A stretch of 64,000 nt of DNA from Motiliproteus sp047633175 (GTDB lineage Bacteria; Pseudomonadota; Gammaproteobacteria; Pseudomonadales; Balneatricaceae): assembly GCA_047633175.1 (NCBI GenBank), contig JBLIEQ010000015.1, positions 34,734 to 98,733 of the forward strand, given 5' to 3'. Both the position numbers and the translations under genes were made by a program. Below, piece after piece: positions 16,483 through 24,750 of the stretch. The notes beneath the pieces are model-generated. The model saw only the letters and a program-made list of their open reading frames with translations, was not told the DNA's origin and did no database searches. Positions within the stretch are counted from its first letter, which is position 1; the number at the start of each line of letters is the position of its first letter.

Positions 16483-17439
16483 ATGCTGAACTCAGTGCCT
16501 AAGAGCTACATACTGCCGGTTTTATGGGCACTGCTGCTACACGTGGGACTGGTGCTGTTAACTGCCACGACCTGGTTTGAAAACAGCAGCGACGCGCATC
16601 GCGTCGTGCCTCAGCATATCAAGGCGGAGCTGGTAGACTTGCGCAGCCTGAGCAAGGCGGCCGAGGATGCCAAGCGCAAAGAGAATGCGCTCGCCGAAGC
16701 GGTGGCAAAAAAGCAGGCGGATGCCAACGCCAGAGCCAAGGCAAAAAAGTTGGCGGACGCGAAGTCCAAAGCCGATGCTAAAAAACGAGCAGCGCAGCAG
16801 CAGGAAAAGCTAAACAAGACGCAGGCACTTAAAAAAGCCGCACAGCAGGCAGCCGACGCTAAGCGGAAGTCGGCCGCCAAGGCAAAAAAAGCCGATCAAT
16901 TAGCCCAGAGCAAAAAAAAGCAGGCGCTGCAGGACGCGGAACTAAGGCGGCAGGCGGATGCCAAACGCAAGGCTGATCTTAAGAAACAGGAGCAGCGGCA
17001 AGAACAGGCTGACCTTAAAAAGCAGCAGGCGGAGTCAGAGCGACAGCAGCAGGCTGAACGCGAGCGCCTGGCCCGTGAGGAGGAACAGCGCTTAGAGGCG
17101 CAGGTTAAAGCCGAGCAGGCATGGGTTGCCAGGGCTGAGCAGCTGGTGGCTTCGGCGGAATCGGTGATCATCGCGGGCGTGCAGTCGCAGTGGCGTCGGC
17201 CGCCGTCAGCCCGTAATGGGATGGAGGTTGCGGTGCGTATTCATCTGCTTCCCACAGGCGAAGTCGATGATGCCTATGTGACGGATTCCAGTGGTGATGA
17301 TGCCTTTGATCGGAGTGCCGTCAATGCGGTGCTCAAGGCGGCCCGCTTCCCTGAATTACAGGCGATCGATCCGCAGGTGTTCGACCGTTATCTGCGCCAG
17401 ATCAGCCTGAAATTTCGACCCGAAGATCTGCGTCGCTGA
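16483..17439 (+). CDS. tolA: Tol-Pal system protein TolA
   Basis: Spans the periplasm to link the TolQR motor to Pal/TolB. The ATG at 16483, one base after the tolR stop, gives 318 residues; the longer frame from 16444 lies inside tolR. An N-terminal transmembrane helix (about 9-30, Leu-Trp-Ala-Leu-Leu-Leu-His-Val-Gly-Leu) precedes a long Ala/Lys/Glu/Gln-rich helix (about 45-215). That helix contains many Asp-Ala-Lys, Ala-Lys-Lys and Lys-Gln-Gln repeats. The C-terminal globular domain III (about 220-318) includes the TonB-C-like Pro-Ser-Ala-Arg-Asn-Gly...Asp-Ala-Tyr-Val-Thr region. The low-complexity middle varies in length between species. Confidence 0.93.
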   Translation: MLNSVPKSYILPVLWALLLHVGLVLLTATTWFENSSDAHRVVPQHIKAELVDLRSLSKAAEDAKRKENALAEAVAKKQADANARAKAKKLADAKSKADAKKRAAQQQEKLNKTQALKKAAQQAADAKRKSAAKAKKADQLAQSKKKQALQDAELRRQADAKRKADLKKQEQRQEQADLKKQQAESERQQQAERERLAREEEQRLEAQVKAEQAWVARAEQLVASAESVIIAGVQSQWRRPPSARNGMEVAVRIHLLPTGEVDDAYVTDSSGDDAFDRSAVNAVLKAARFPELQAIDPQVFDRYLRQISLKFRPEDLRR

Positions 17440-17490
17440 GTTGTTTATCAATGACCGCACCGAAACTACTACCTTGAGGATTAAAGGCCG

Positions 17491-18777
17491 ATGCTACGTA
17501 TAGGTTTATTGCTGGTTGTGTTGCTCTCGTCTCTGGCGCGCGCAGAATTGACGATCGAGATTACCCAGGGCGTCGATAAGCCGGTACCGGTCGCCGTTGT
17601 TCCCTTTGGCTGGCAACAGGCTCAGTCACTGCCCGAGGATGTCGCCGAAATTGTTGCGGCAGATCTGCATCGCAGCGGCCTCTTCGGACTGATGCCGCGC
17701 AACAGGATGCTCAGTTTTCCTACCCGGTCGGATCAGGTTTACTACCGTGACTGGCGTCTGGCTAACCAGGAATATCTATTGGTGGGTAAGGTTGAATCCC
17801 AGCCTGGCAATCGTTATAAGATTCAGTACGAACTTTTTGATGTCGTAAAGGAGCAGCGGCTATTGGCGGAGCATATCAGTGGCAGCGCGATCCAGTTACG
17901 GCGGATGTCACATCGTATTGCCGATGTGATCTATGAAAAGTTAACCGGTATTCGTGGCGCCTTTGCGACCCAGATTGTCTATGTCAGCGCCAAGCGACTC
18001 GGTCAGGAGGATTACCGTTATCAGCTGGTGCTGGCGGATGCCGATGGCGCTAACTCCCGACCTATTCTTCAATCCACGCAGCCGATACTCTCGCCGTCCT
18101 GGTCGCGTGATGGGCGTAATCTGGCCTATGTGTCTTTTGAAACAGGACGGCCGGCGATCTATATTCAGAATCTGCAGACGGGTAAGAGAGAGCAGGTCAC
18201 CCGTTTTAGAGGACTTAACGGTGCCCCTGCATGGTCGCCTGATGGTAAAAAGCTGGCGTTGACCCTGTCTAAAGATGGCAATCCTGAGATCTACACCCTG
18301 GATCTTGGGAGTCGAAAATTAACGCGTATCACTAATCATTACGGCATCGATACCGAAGCCACCTGGTCGGTGGATGGTAAGTCCATCTTGTTTACCTCGG
18401 ATCGAGGCGGTCCACCGCAGATTTACCAGCAGAACCTGGCGTCGGGCTGGGTCGAGCGTCTGACGTTCGAGGGAAATTATAATGCCAAGGCGCACTTGAC
18501 CCATGATGGTCGTCACCTGGTGATGGTCCATCGCAGCAACGGGGTGTTCAATATCGCAGTACAGGATCTTAAGACGGGGCGCTTAGATATCTTAACCAAA
18601 ACAGGCCTGGATGAGTCTCCCAGCATCGCTCCCAATGGCAGTATAGTAATATACGCGACTCAGGAGGGTACCCGAGGGGTCCTGGCCGCCACATCGCTGG
18701 ATGGCCAGGTGAGATTCAGGCTGCCGTCTAAAGAGGGTGATGTTCGCGAACCCTCATGGTCTCCTTACCTGGAATAA
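17491..18777 (+). CDS. tolB: Tol-Pal system protein TolB
   Basis: Periplasmic beta-propeller protein that shuttles between Pal and TolA. 428 residues with a cleavable signal peptide (about 1-18, ending Ser-Leu-Ala-Arg-Ala). The N-terminal domain contains Pro-Val-Pro-Val-Ala-Val-Val-Pro-Phe. A six-bladed propeller follows, with repeated Ser-Pro-Ser-Trp-Ser/Asp-Gly and Ala-Trp-Ser-Pro-Asp-Gly-Lys motifs, ending Glu-Pro-Ser-Trp-Ser-Pro-Tyr. In nearly all relatives pal follows directly. Here 4.5 kb carrying an autotransporter gene and a glycosyltransferase gene intervenes. Confidence 0.97.
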   Translation: MLRIGLLLVVLLSSLARAELTIEITQGVDKPVPVAVVPFGWQQAQSLPEDVAEIVAADLHRSGLFGLMPRNRMLSFPTRSDQVYYRDWRLANQEYLLVGKVESQPGNRYKIQYELFDVVKEQRLLAEHISGSAIQLRRMSHRIADVIYEKLTGIRGAFATQIVYVSAKRLGQEDYRYQLVLADADGANSRPILQSTQPILSPSWSRDGRNLAYVSFETGRPAIYIQNLQTGKREQVTRFRGLNGAPAWSPDGKKLALTLSKDGNPEIYTLDLGSRKLTRITNHYGIDTEATWSVDGKSILFTSDRGGPPQIYQQNLASGWVERLTFEGNYNAKAHLTHDGRHLVMVHRSNGVFNIAVQDLKTGRLDILTKTGLDESPSIAPNGSIVIYATQEGTRGVLAATSLDGQVRFRLPSKEGDVREPSWSPYLE

Positions 18778-18842
18778 AGCGGCTTAGCGTCATATCTGGT
18801 TCTTTCTGGGGGCTGCTGTCGCCGTCTGGGTGGCATCTGGAA

Positions 18843-18864
18843 TGGCGAGAGGCCCCTCTCGCCA
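18843..18864. repeat. Inverted repeat downstream of tolB
   Basis: TGGCGAGAG and CTCTCGCCA form a perfect 9-base stem with a 4-base loop. No T-run follows, so a simple intrinsic terminator is not supported. It could still slow or protect the 3' end of the tolQRAB transcript. Confidence 0.5.
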
Positions 18865-18940
18865 GAGATCCGGTAGCTAGCGGAGGGCTGAATGCTAGGT
18901 CCTCGAAATCCTAAGTCTTCCTGTTCACGGTAATTTTTCA

Positions 18941-18978
18941 TCCCTAATCCCTAATCCCTAATCCCTAATCCCTAATCA
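18941..18978. repeat. Heptamer microsatellite (ATCCCTA x5)
   Basis: Five perfect ATCCCTA units (18941-18975) followed by a partial unit, in the gap between tolB and the autotransporter gene and about 95 bases before its ATG. The surrounding 290-base gap has no gene. Confidence 0.85.
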
Positions 18979-19070
18979 GGCTAAGCAAACTCCTTGCGCC
19001 TGGAACGCTCAAAATTGAGTAATTTAGCCTCAGGGTCGTGTTATTATTCGAGCTTACTTAGGGGTAAATC

Positions 19071-20846
19071 ATGAAAAAATATAAAAATAAACATATTCAC
19101 CAAGCTGTTCTAAGTGCCTTATCAACCCTGGCGTTGAGTGCCGGGGTTGTCGGGCAGGCTCACGCAGCACTCGCTTATACTTGCGAGAGTCTGGGGTCAG
19201 GGGTTCTAATAGGTCCTCTGTATAGTGCTCAAACAATATATACTACTTTGACTAGCGGTGACGAACTTACCTTTACCGTGACAACAGCAGCAGCAGAAGC
19301 AAGCTCAAATTATTATGTTGGAGTAACGGATACCACCGCTAATGCTACAGTATTCCATCAATTTGCGGATATACGCTCCACTAATACCTTTAGCTATACA
19401 GTCCCAGGTACCGGCGCGAGAAGCTTTGCTGTACACGGATCCTGTAGTTGCTTTGCGATCGATACGACGTATACCCTGGCCTGCAATCTGCCAGGCGCAA
19501 CTCAGTCAGATTCATCAGCGGCCAGTTCGTCCTTGATGAGCAGCCTGACCAGCGCCCAAAGTGGCATGACCTTTAATAATGTAGCGCAGCATCTGCAAGG
19601 AACTGGCGGTAACGGAATGAGTGGCGACGGTAGCGTTACAGAGAAGTTCCAACGTCTTGCATTATCTCAGGCCCTGTTGAGTGAGCCGCTGTCGGGTGAT
19701 TCGGCTACCCGCTTTGGTGGAGTCAGTAATAATGGCGGCTGGCAACCCTCTGTCCCCAATGGCATAAGCGTTCGTGATGCCATCGGTCTGTTTAATTTTG
19801 ACACCTCTAAATCCTCGCTTCGAGCGTTGAATGCCGCGCAAGATACCTCCACAACCCGCGTTCCGGGTGGAGTTAAAGATCTGGCAAGAGCTTCGACGGG
19901 GGTTTCTCTGTGGGGCTATGGGTCCTTCCAGAATCTGAACAACTCACTTGCGGGTGGAAGCTATAACGGCGATAGCCTGGGTTACAACTTGGGCGCAGAT
20001 ATCAGACTGTCCAACAACATGCTGGTGGGTGCTGCCATCGGCTATAATGACAGCCGCATCACCACGGTCTTCAATGCCGGCAAACACCATGAAACAGCGA
20101 CCAGCATTAGCCCCTATCTGTCATATAAAATTAACGACAACACTTCCTACAGCGGGGTCATAGGGGCAGGAAGGGGGACGATCAACAATTCTAGGACCAA
20201 CAACACGGTAACCGGAAAAACCGACACCAGCAGCCAGTTTATGTATAACAGCCTAAGTTACACCCGGCCAGAGGCACAAGATGAAGCGTACACACTTTCC
20301 GGTACGTTGAGCCATAGCTATGCAAATAAGACGATAGAAGCCTATACGGAATCCGATGCGACCCTGGTCGCGAAGAATAAGACTCGTACCAGTCAGTGGT
20401 CTTTACAAGCCGAGGCGGCCCGAAATTTCCAGACCCCGCGTGCCAATATGAAGGTTTTCGCCAATGCGGCGTTGTTACGGGATACCCTGGACACCGTGAA
20501 TAATGACCCTAATGCGTTGGATGTATCAGCAGGTATGCGTTTCCTGCCAAGTGCATCCAATTGGTTCGGCAGCCTCTCCGGCACCAAACAATTCTTACGT
20601 AAAAACTATACGCAGTGGTCAGTGCAGGGTTTGCTAGGCTTCAACCTGCCTAACACGAGTGCGTCCACACAGCAGCTGAGGATGCAGAGCCAGCAAGCTA
20701 ACGGCAGCACGGGCTTGAGCCTGAGTTACGCCCTCGCCAATAAATCTGGAGACGCTGAGGCAATGTTCACCCTTGGCTCTACGCGTACGCTGTATACGCA
20801 GCTTGTAAGCGATTATGCGCAATTGAATACCTCACTAAAATTTTAA
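19071..20846 (+). CDS. Autotransporter-type outer-membrane beta-barrel protein
   Basis: Secreted/outer-membrane protein of 591 residues. A signal peptide occupies about 1-32 (ends Ala-His-Ala). A Thr/Ser-rich N-terminal passenger of about 120 residues contains four cysteines (the Thr-Cys-Glu near the start, Cys-Ser-Cys, and Leu-Ala-Cys). A Ser-rich linker is followed by a beta-domain from about 280 to the end, with alternating aromatic strands such as Gly-Val-Ser-Leu-Trp-Gly-Tyr-Gly-Ser-Phe. The chain ends in Phe (Asn-Thr-Ser-Leu-Lys-Phe), the outer-membrane insertion signal expected by the Bam machinery. I do not recognise the passenger. It lies between tolB and pal, followed by a perfect terminator and a GT41-type gene, suggesting a glycosylated surface protein, though this is inference. 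Confidence 0.8.
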   Translation: MKKYKNKHIHQAVLSALSTLALSAGVVGQAHAALAYTCESLGSGVLIGPLYSAQTIYTTLTSGDELTFTVTTAAAEASSNYYVGVTDTTANATVFHQFADIRSTNTFSYTVPGTGARSFAVHGSCSCFAIDTTYTLACNLPGATQSDSSAASSSLMSSLTSAQSGMTFNNVAQHLQGTGGNGMSGDGSVTEKFQRLALSQALLSEPLSGDSATRFGGVSNNGGWQPSVPNGISVRDAIGLFNFDTSKSSLRALNAAQDTSTTRVPGGVKDLARASTGVSLWGYGSFQNLNNSLAGGSYNGDSLGYNLGADIRLSNNMLVGAAIGYNDSRITTVFNAGKHHETATSISPYLSYKINDNTSYSGVIGAGRGTINNSRTNNTVTGKTDTSSQFMYNSLSYTRPEAQDEAYTLSGTLSHSYANKTIEAYTESDATLVAKNKTRTSQWSLQAEAARNFQTPRANMKVFANAALLRDTLDTVNNDPNALDVSAGMRFLPSASNWFGSLSGTKQFLRKNYTQWSVQGLLGFNLPNTSASTQQLRMQSQQANGSTGLSLSYALANKSGDAEAMFTLGSTRTLYTQLVSDYAQLNTSLKF

Positions 20847-20865
20847 CGGCGGGGTCTTAAGGAAT

Positions 20866-20896
20866 GCGCCACCCTGTCTCTCAGGGTGGCGTTTTT
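20866..20896 (+). terminator. Rho-independent terminator after the autotransporter gene
   Basis: Perfect 10-base stem CGCCACCCTG/CAGGGTGGCG with loop TCTCT, then TTTTT at 20892-20896. It lies 20 bases after the autotransporter stop and just ahead of the glycosyltransferase gene. Confidence 0.92.
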
Positions 20897-20917
20897 CTTA
20901 TTGGGGGAGGGTAGTGC

Positions 20918-22975
20918 TTGAGCAGTATGGGGCATAACAAGATAACACAGGCTGTTCAGTACATTGACAGCGGTGCTTATGAGCAGGCTTTAGCGTTGCT
21001 GGGTCGATTACAGAAAAAAAATCCGACAGATTCGCGTATACCCTATCTGCGAGGAGTTGCGCATCATCGACAAGGAAACTTGAACCCTGCCGATACCTGC
21101 TACGGTCAGGCCTTAAGGCTAGACCCCCCCTTCGTTGATGCCCGCCTGCAAGCGGCACAAGTAAAAGTCCAGCTCCGCAACCCTGCAGCCTCAGTGTTGC
21201 TGTTGCAACGCGGGATCAGGCTGTTTGCAGACCCTGCACAAGCCGATCAGCGGCTTTATCTGAATTTGGGCATCGCTCAATTGCTCAATGCTCAGGCGCA
21301 AGCGGCTATTGAGACCTTATCCGCCTATCTGAAGCGCAATCCTGCGGACATGACCGCTCAGCTCAACCTTGGTAATGCCTATGTAGGGACGCAAGAATTA
21401 GGTTTGGCGAAGAGCTGTTTTGCTAGGGCGCTGGCCCAGAACAGCGCCCTGGTAGCGGCGCATATAGGAATAGCGAATGTCTTCACCGCCAGTGGCGATT
21501 TTGAGCGCGCCGAACAGGCTTTGCGCCAGGCGTTAGCACTCGAGCCGGATAACGCTGACGTCCACTATAATCTTGGGGTCTTGGCGAAAGATTTGGGGAA
21601 GTATGTACAGGCACGCGAAGCCTTCCAGGACTGCATCGAGCGAGCACCTATGCATTTACTTGGAGTCAAAGCCTTGGCAGATGCGCATCTGGAATTGGGC
21701 GAGATAGAGCAAGGCTTAAGTGATCTCTATCGACTCCAGGCGCTTGAGCCAAACAATCTAAAAACCTTGTCGCACTGTCTGTTTTGCACCAATTACGATA
21801 GCAATTTATCGCGAGAGCAGGGGTATGATTTTCATAGGCGACTCGGAAATTCTTTTGGAATAAAAATTAGGTCCCCGGCCAGAGATAAGAAAAAGATCTT
21901 GCGCATAGGTTTTGTTTCAGCTGATTTTCGCCGACACAATATTCCCGATTTTGTTGTCGGGCTATTCAATAATCTGGATCGTAGCTGTTTTGAAGTCTTC
22001 GCCTATGCCAATTCGGAGCGCTTCGATGAATACAGTGCAGTCGTTCGCGACAGTGTTGATCGTTGGCTGAACATTTCACCACTCTCAGATACGCAGGCGA
22101 AAGGGCAGATTGAGGCCGATGGTATCGATATATTGGTCGACCTGTGTGGCCACAAACCCGACAATCGAATGCAGATGTTCGCCATGCGCGCAGCGCCCGT
22201 CCAGCTAAGTTGGTTAACCATAAACAGCACGGGTATCGCCAGTATAGATTACCGTTTGGTCGATAGTCTAACGGATCCCGGCGATGGCCTGATGAGTGAA
22301 TTACCCGTGCGGCTAACTAGCGGCCATCATGGTTTCTATCCCTTGAGTGCGCCATCTAAAGCGCCGAGCCATTGGTCTGATGATGCCCCCCTGGTCTTAG
22401 GTTCTTTTAATGTTATGCCTAAGCTGAACGACAACGTAATCAGGCTCTGGGCAAAAATTATGAACCGGGTTCCCCATGCCCGCTTACTGGTCAAAGACAA
22501 GATTTTCACAGATCCTCAGGCGGTTTTACATTTCGAGAAGCGGATGAGACACCAGGGTATAGACGCGAGCAGGCTGGACTTAATAGGCTCGATTGAGAGT
22601 AGTACGGCATACTACGAAGCTATTAGGCGCTGCTCGATCTGCCTGGATCCTTTCCCCTATAATGGTGTTGCAACCACCTGCGATAGTCTGTGGATGGGAA
22701 CGCCTGTTGTCACTCTCCTCGGTGACCGACATGCCGCCCGTGTTGGTGCTAGTTTATTGTCTCAGGTGGGGTTGAGTGAGTTGGTAGCGAGTTCGATGGC
22801 AGAGTATGTCGAGATCGCGATAAACTTGGCCAACGACCCTGGTCGCCTTGGCGAAATGAAGCGTAATCTTGCAGCAACCATGCGCAATTCAAGTTTGGGT
22901 GACGCTAGGGGATTTGCGACGCGTTTCGGTCTAAGCTTGAAACATATCTGGGAGTTGACGCCGGAGAAACGCTGA
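20918..22975 (+). CDS. TPR-repeat GT41 glycosyltransferase (O-GlcNAc-transferase / SPINDLY-like)
   Basis: Probable cytoplasmic glycosyltransferase that transfers a sugar from a nucleotide-sugar to protein. 685 residues: about 300 residues of tetratricopeptide repeats (for example Ala-Gln-Leu-Asn-Leu-Gly-Asn-Ala-Tyr and Val-His-Tyr-Asn-Leu-Gly-Val-Leu). The GT41 catalytic region begins near Arg-Ile-Gly-Phe-Val-Ser-Ala-Asp-Phe-Arg-Arg-His. Further signatures are Lys502 in Pro-Lys-Leu-Asn-Asp (equivalent to the UDP-contacting lysine of OGT) and Leu-Asp-Pro-Phe-Pro-Tyr-Asn-Gly. The Gly-Asp-Arg-His-Ala-Ala-Arg-Val-Gly segment is also present. The start is TTG at 20918 with GGGGGAGG seven bases upstream; ATG 20927 is the alternative. 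Donor sugar and acceptor are unknown. The preceding autotransporter is the obvious candidate acceptor. Confidence 0.85.
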   Translation: MSSMGHNKITQAVQYIDSGAYEQALALLGRLQKKNPTDSRIPYLRGVAHHRQGNLNPADTCYGQALRLDPPFVDARLQAAQVKVQLRNPAASVLLLQRGIRLFADPAQADQRLYLNLGIAQLLNAQAQAAIETLSAYLKRNPADMTAQLNLGNAYVGTQELGLAKSCFARALAQNSALVAAHIGIANVFTASGDFERAEQALRQALALEPDNADVHYNLGVLAKDLGKYVQAREAFQDCIERAPMHLLGVKALADAHLELGEIEQGLSDLYRLQALEPNNLKTLSHCLFCTNYDSNLSREQGYDFHRRLGNSFGIKIRSPARDKKKILRIGFVSADFRRHNIPDFVVGLFNNLDRSCFEVFAYANSERFDEYSAVVRDSVDRWLNISPLSDTQAKGQIEADGIDILVDLCGHKPDNRMQMFAMRAAPVQLSWLTINSTGIASIDYRLVDSLTDPGDGLMSELPVRLTSGHHGFYPLSAPSKAPSHWSDDAPLVLGSFNVMPKLNDNVIRLWAKIMNRVPHARLLVKDKIFTDPQAVLHFEKRMRHQGIDASRLDLIGSIESSTAYYEAIRRCSICLDPFPYNGVATTCDSLWMGTPVVTLLGDRHAARVGASLLSQVGLSELVASSMAEYVEIAINLANDPGRLGEMKRNLAATMRNSSLGDARGFATRFGLSLKHIWELTPEKR

Positions 22976-23171
22976 GTATTAGTTGCGTCCCCTGTGATCC
23001 TATGCCGGTTCGTGGCTAGCCTGTTATGCACGCCCCTGAATGGGTGCATGCTATATTATGAGCGGCTGGGCCTGGCTTCATCAGGTTATAAGGGAATTCG
23101 TTTAGGGAAAAGGGCCATTATAACGGCTGTCGAGGGCTTGCCGGGCAGTCGGGAGCAGCATTAAAATAAGC

Positions 23172-23201
23172 TTGACATCGGGATCTGTCAGCTTGCATTA
23201 A
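23172..23201 (+). promoter_or_regulatory. Candidate promoter of pal
   Basis: A perfect TTGACA (23172-23177) is followed after 18 bases by CATTAA (23196-23201), a weak -10 match, about 50 bases before the pal ATG. The -35 box is convincing, the -10 less so. A promoter here would keep pal-cpoB expressed despite separation from tolQRAB. Confidence 0.4.
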
Positions 23202-23258
23202 ATCAATTGAAGCAGTACCTTATGTTGGATTAATCCCGTAGTAATTTGAGGAGTTCGT

Positions 23259-23810
23259 ATGCGCGTTAGAAATATCAGTAAAGCGGTTGCCGTGGCAGCT
23301 ACCCTAGTGTGGATCAGCGGTTGCACAAGTACCGGCACAACCACTGACAGTACTGATGCGGCATCCGCAGGTCAGGACTCCACTGTAGACTCGGCAACAT
23401 CCACGGCTACAGGTTCGGATACCAGCATGCAGAGTGGTCAGATGACTGATAAAAGTATGGCCGAAGCTGCAGTTGCAGATCTCCAGACTGTTTTCTATTT
23501 TGATTTTGATAAGACAGTGATTGAGGCGGATGCCTTTGAAGACCTGAGTGCACATGCCAAGTTCCTGTCTGCTTATCCTGAAGCACGTATAGTGCTCGAA
23601 GGCCATGCAGATGAGCGCGGAACCCGCGAGTACAACATGGCTCTGGGTGAGCGTCGTGCCAAGGCTGTCAGTCGTTTTCTGGCAGTACAGGGTGCAGCAA
23701 GCAACCAGATTGAAGTGGTTAGCTATGGCGAAGAACGGCCTGCAATGATGGGCCATGATGAAAATTCCTGGGGCCAGAACCGTCGTGTTGAGCTTAAATA
23801 CAGCCACTAA
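23259..23810 (+). CDS. pal: Peptidoglycan-associated lipoprotein Pal
   Basis: Outer-membrane lipoprotein that binds peptidoglycan and TolB, completing the Tol-Pal bridge. 183 residues with a lipobox Ile-Ser-Gly-Cys22 after a hydrophobic signal, a Thr/Ser/Asp-rich linker to about 70, and an OmpA-like domain. That domain carries Phe-Tyr-Phe-Asp-Phe-Asp and Gly-His-Ala-Asp-Glu-Arg-Gly-Thr-Arg-Glu-Tyr-Asn, the diaminopimelate-binding loop. GAGGAG lies upstream of the ATG. cpoB starts three bases after its stop. Its distance from tolB is the unusual feature. Confidence 0.97.
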   Translation: MRVRNISKAVAVAATLVWISGCTSTGTTTDSTDAASAGQDSTVDSATSTATGSDTSMQSGQMTDKSMAEAAVADLQTVFYFDFDKTVIEADAFEDLSAHAKFLSAYPEARIVLEGHADERGTREYNMALGERRAKAVSRFLAVQGAASNQIEVVSYGEERPAMMGHDENSWGQNRRVELKYSH

Positions 23811-23813
23811 GTC

Positions 23814-24680
23814 ATGATCAGACCTGTAATGGCAGCACTGCTGCTGGGGGGGCTCTATGCCCCTGCCGTTTTTTCCGCCGGCATACCTGTAGAGGATCGG
23901 ACAGATCCTTCTCAGGGTGCGACGTCAGCTTCCACGGTTAACGCCGCGGCGGCTCGTTCTTCCGCTGTCTCAGACACCAGGGTTACCTCGGTTCCAAGAG
24001 CGGCAGTCTCTGCTAACGCAGAACTGTTGATGATGCTTAGCCAGTTGCAGGAAGAGGTGCGTTTCCTGCGTGGTCGGGTTGAGGAGCAGCAGCATCAACT
24101 GCAACGGCTGCAGGTCGATCAGCGGGATCGTTATCGTGATCTCGATCGGCGTATTGGTTTATTAGGCCAGCGCCCTGTTATACCCTCTTCTGCTTTACCC
24201 CCTGCTTTGCCTTCGGCCTCAGCGTCGGTGGTGCCTCAGTCGGGTCCTGTGGATAGCGCTCCTGAAAAACGCACGCAAGAGCCGGTAGCACGTCCGAGCG
24301 TTTCAGATACTCAGGCCTACAAGGCCGCTTTTTTGCTGGTGCGCGAGCGTGATTTTGATCAGGCGCTTCGCGAGTTCGAGCGTTTCTTAAAGCAGTATCC
24401 TGACAGTGAGCTGACGGCGAATGTGCTCTACTGGATCGGAGAAGTGCATCGTGCCAGGCCCACACCTGATCAGGAGAAAGCCAGCATTGCCTACCAGCAG
24501 CTGCTGATGCGTTACCCGGCTCATTCTAAGGCGGCCGATGCTTATTACAAGTTGGGACTCTCCTATCAAGCCCTGGGACAGCTCGACAAAGCCAAGGGCA
24601 GTATGGCCAGGGTGATCAAACTTTTCCCTGATCAGGCTCCCGCAGCGATGGCCCGGGATTTCTTAAAGAAAAACCCCTAA
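23814..24680 (+). CDS. cpoB: Cell division coordinator CpoB (YbgF)
   Basis: Periplasmic protein that links Tol-Pal energy state to peptidoglycan synthesis by PBP1B at division. 288 residues: signal peptide about 1-22 (Pro-Ala-Val-Phe-Ser-Ala), a coiled-coil trimerisation segment about 65-110 rich in Glu/Gln/Leu (Leu-Gln-Glu-Glu-Val-Arg-Phe-Leu-Arg-Gly), a Pro/Ser linker, and C-terminal TPR repeats from about 165. The TPRs contain Asn-Val-Leu-Tyr-Trp-Ile-Gly-Glu and Ala-Tyr-Tyr-Lys-Leu-Gly-Leu-Ser. It overlaps the pal operon with a three-base gap. queE, which often follows in Pseudomonas, is absent; queC comes next. Confidence 0.94.
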   Translation: MIRPVMAALLLGGLYAPAVFSAGIPVEDRTDPSQGATSASTVNAAAARSSAVSDTRVTSVPRAAVSANAELLMMLSQLQEEVRFLRGRVEEQQHQLQRLQVDQRDRYRDLDRRIGLLGQRPVIPSSALPPALPSASASVVPQSGPVDSAPEKRTQEPVARPSVSDTQAYKAAFLLVRERDFDQALREFERFLKQYPDSELTANVLYWIGEVHRARPTPDQEKASIAYQQLLMRYPAHSKAADAYYKLGLSYQALGQLDKAKGSMARVIKLFPDQAPAAMARDFLKKNP

Positions 24681-24750
24681 TACTTTTCTGCAAGTGGCCT
24701 GTTAGCAGGCTGCTGTGGGCTCCCCGTTTCTGATAGATACCGAGTTATTC

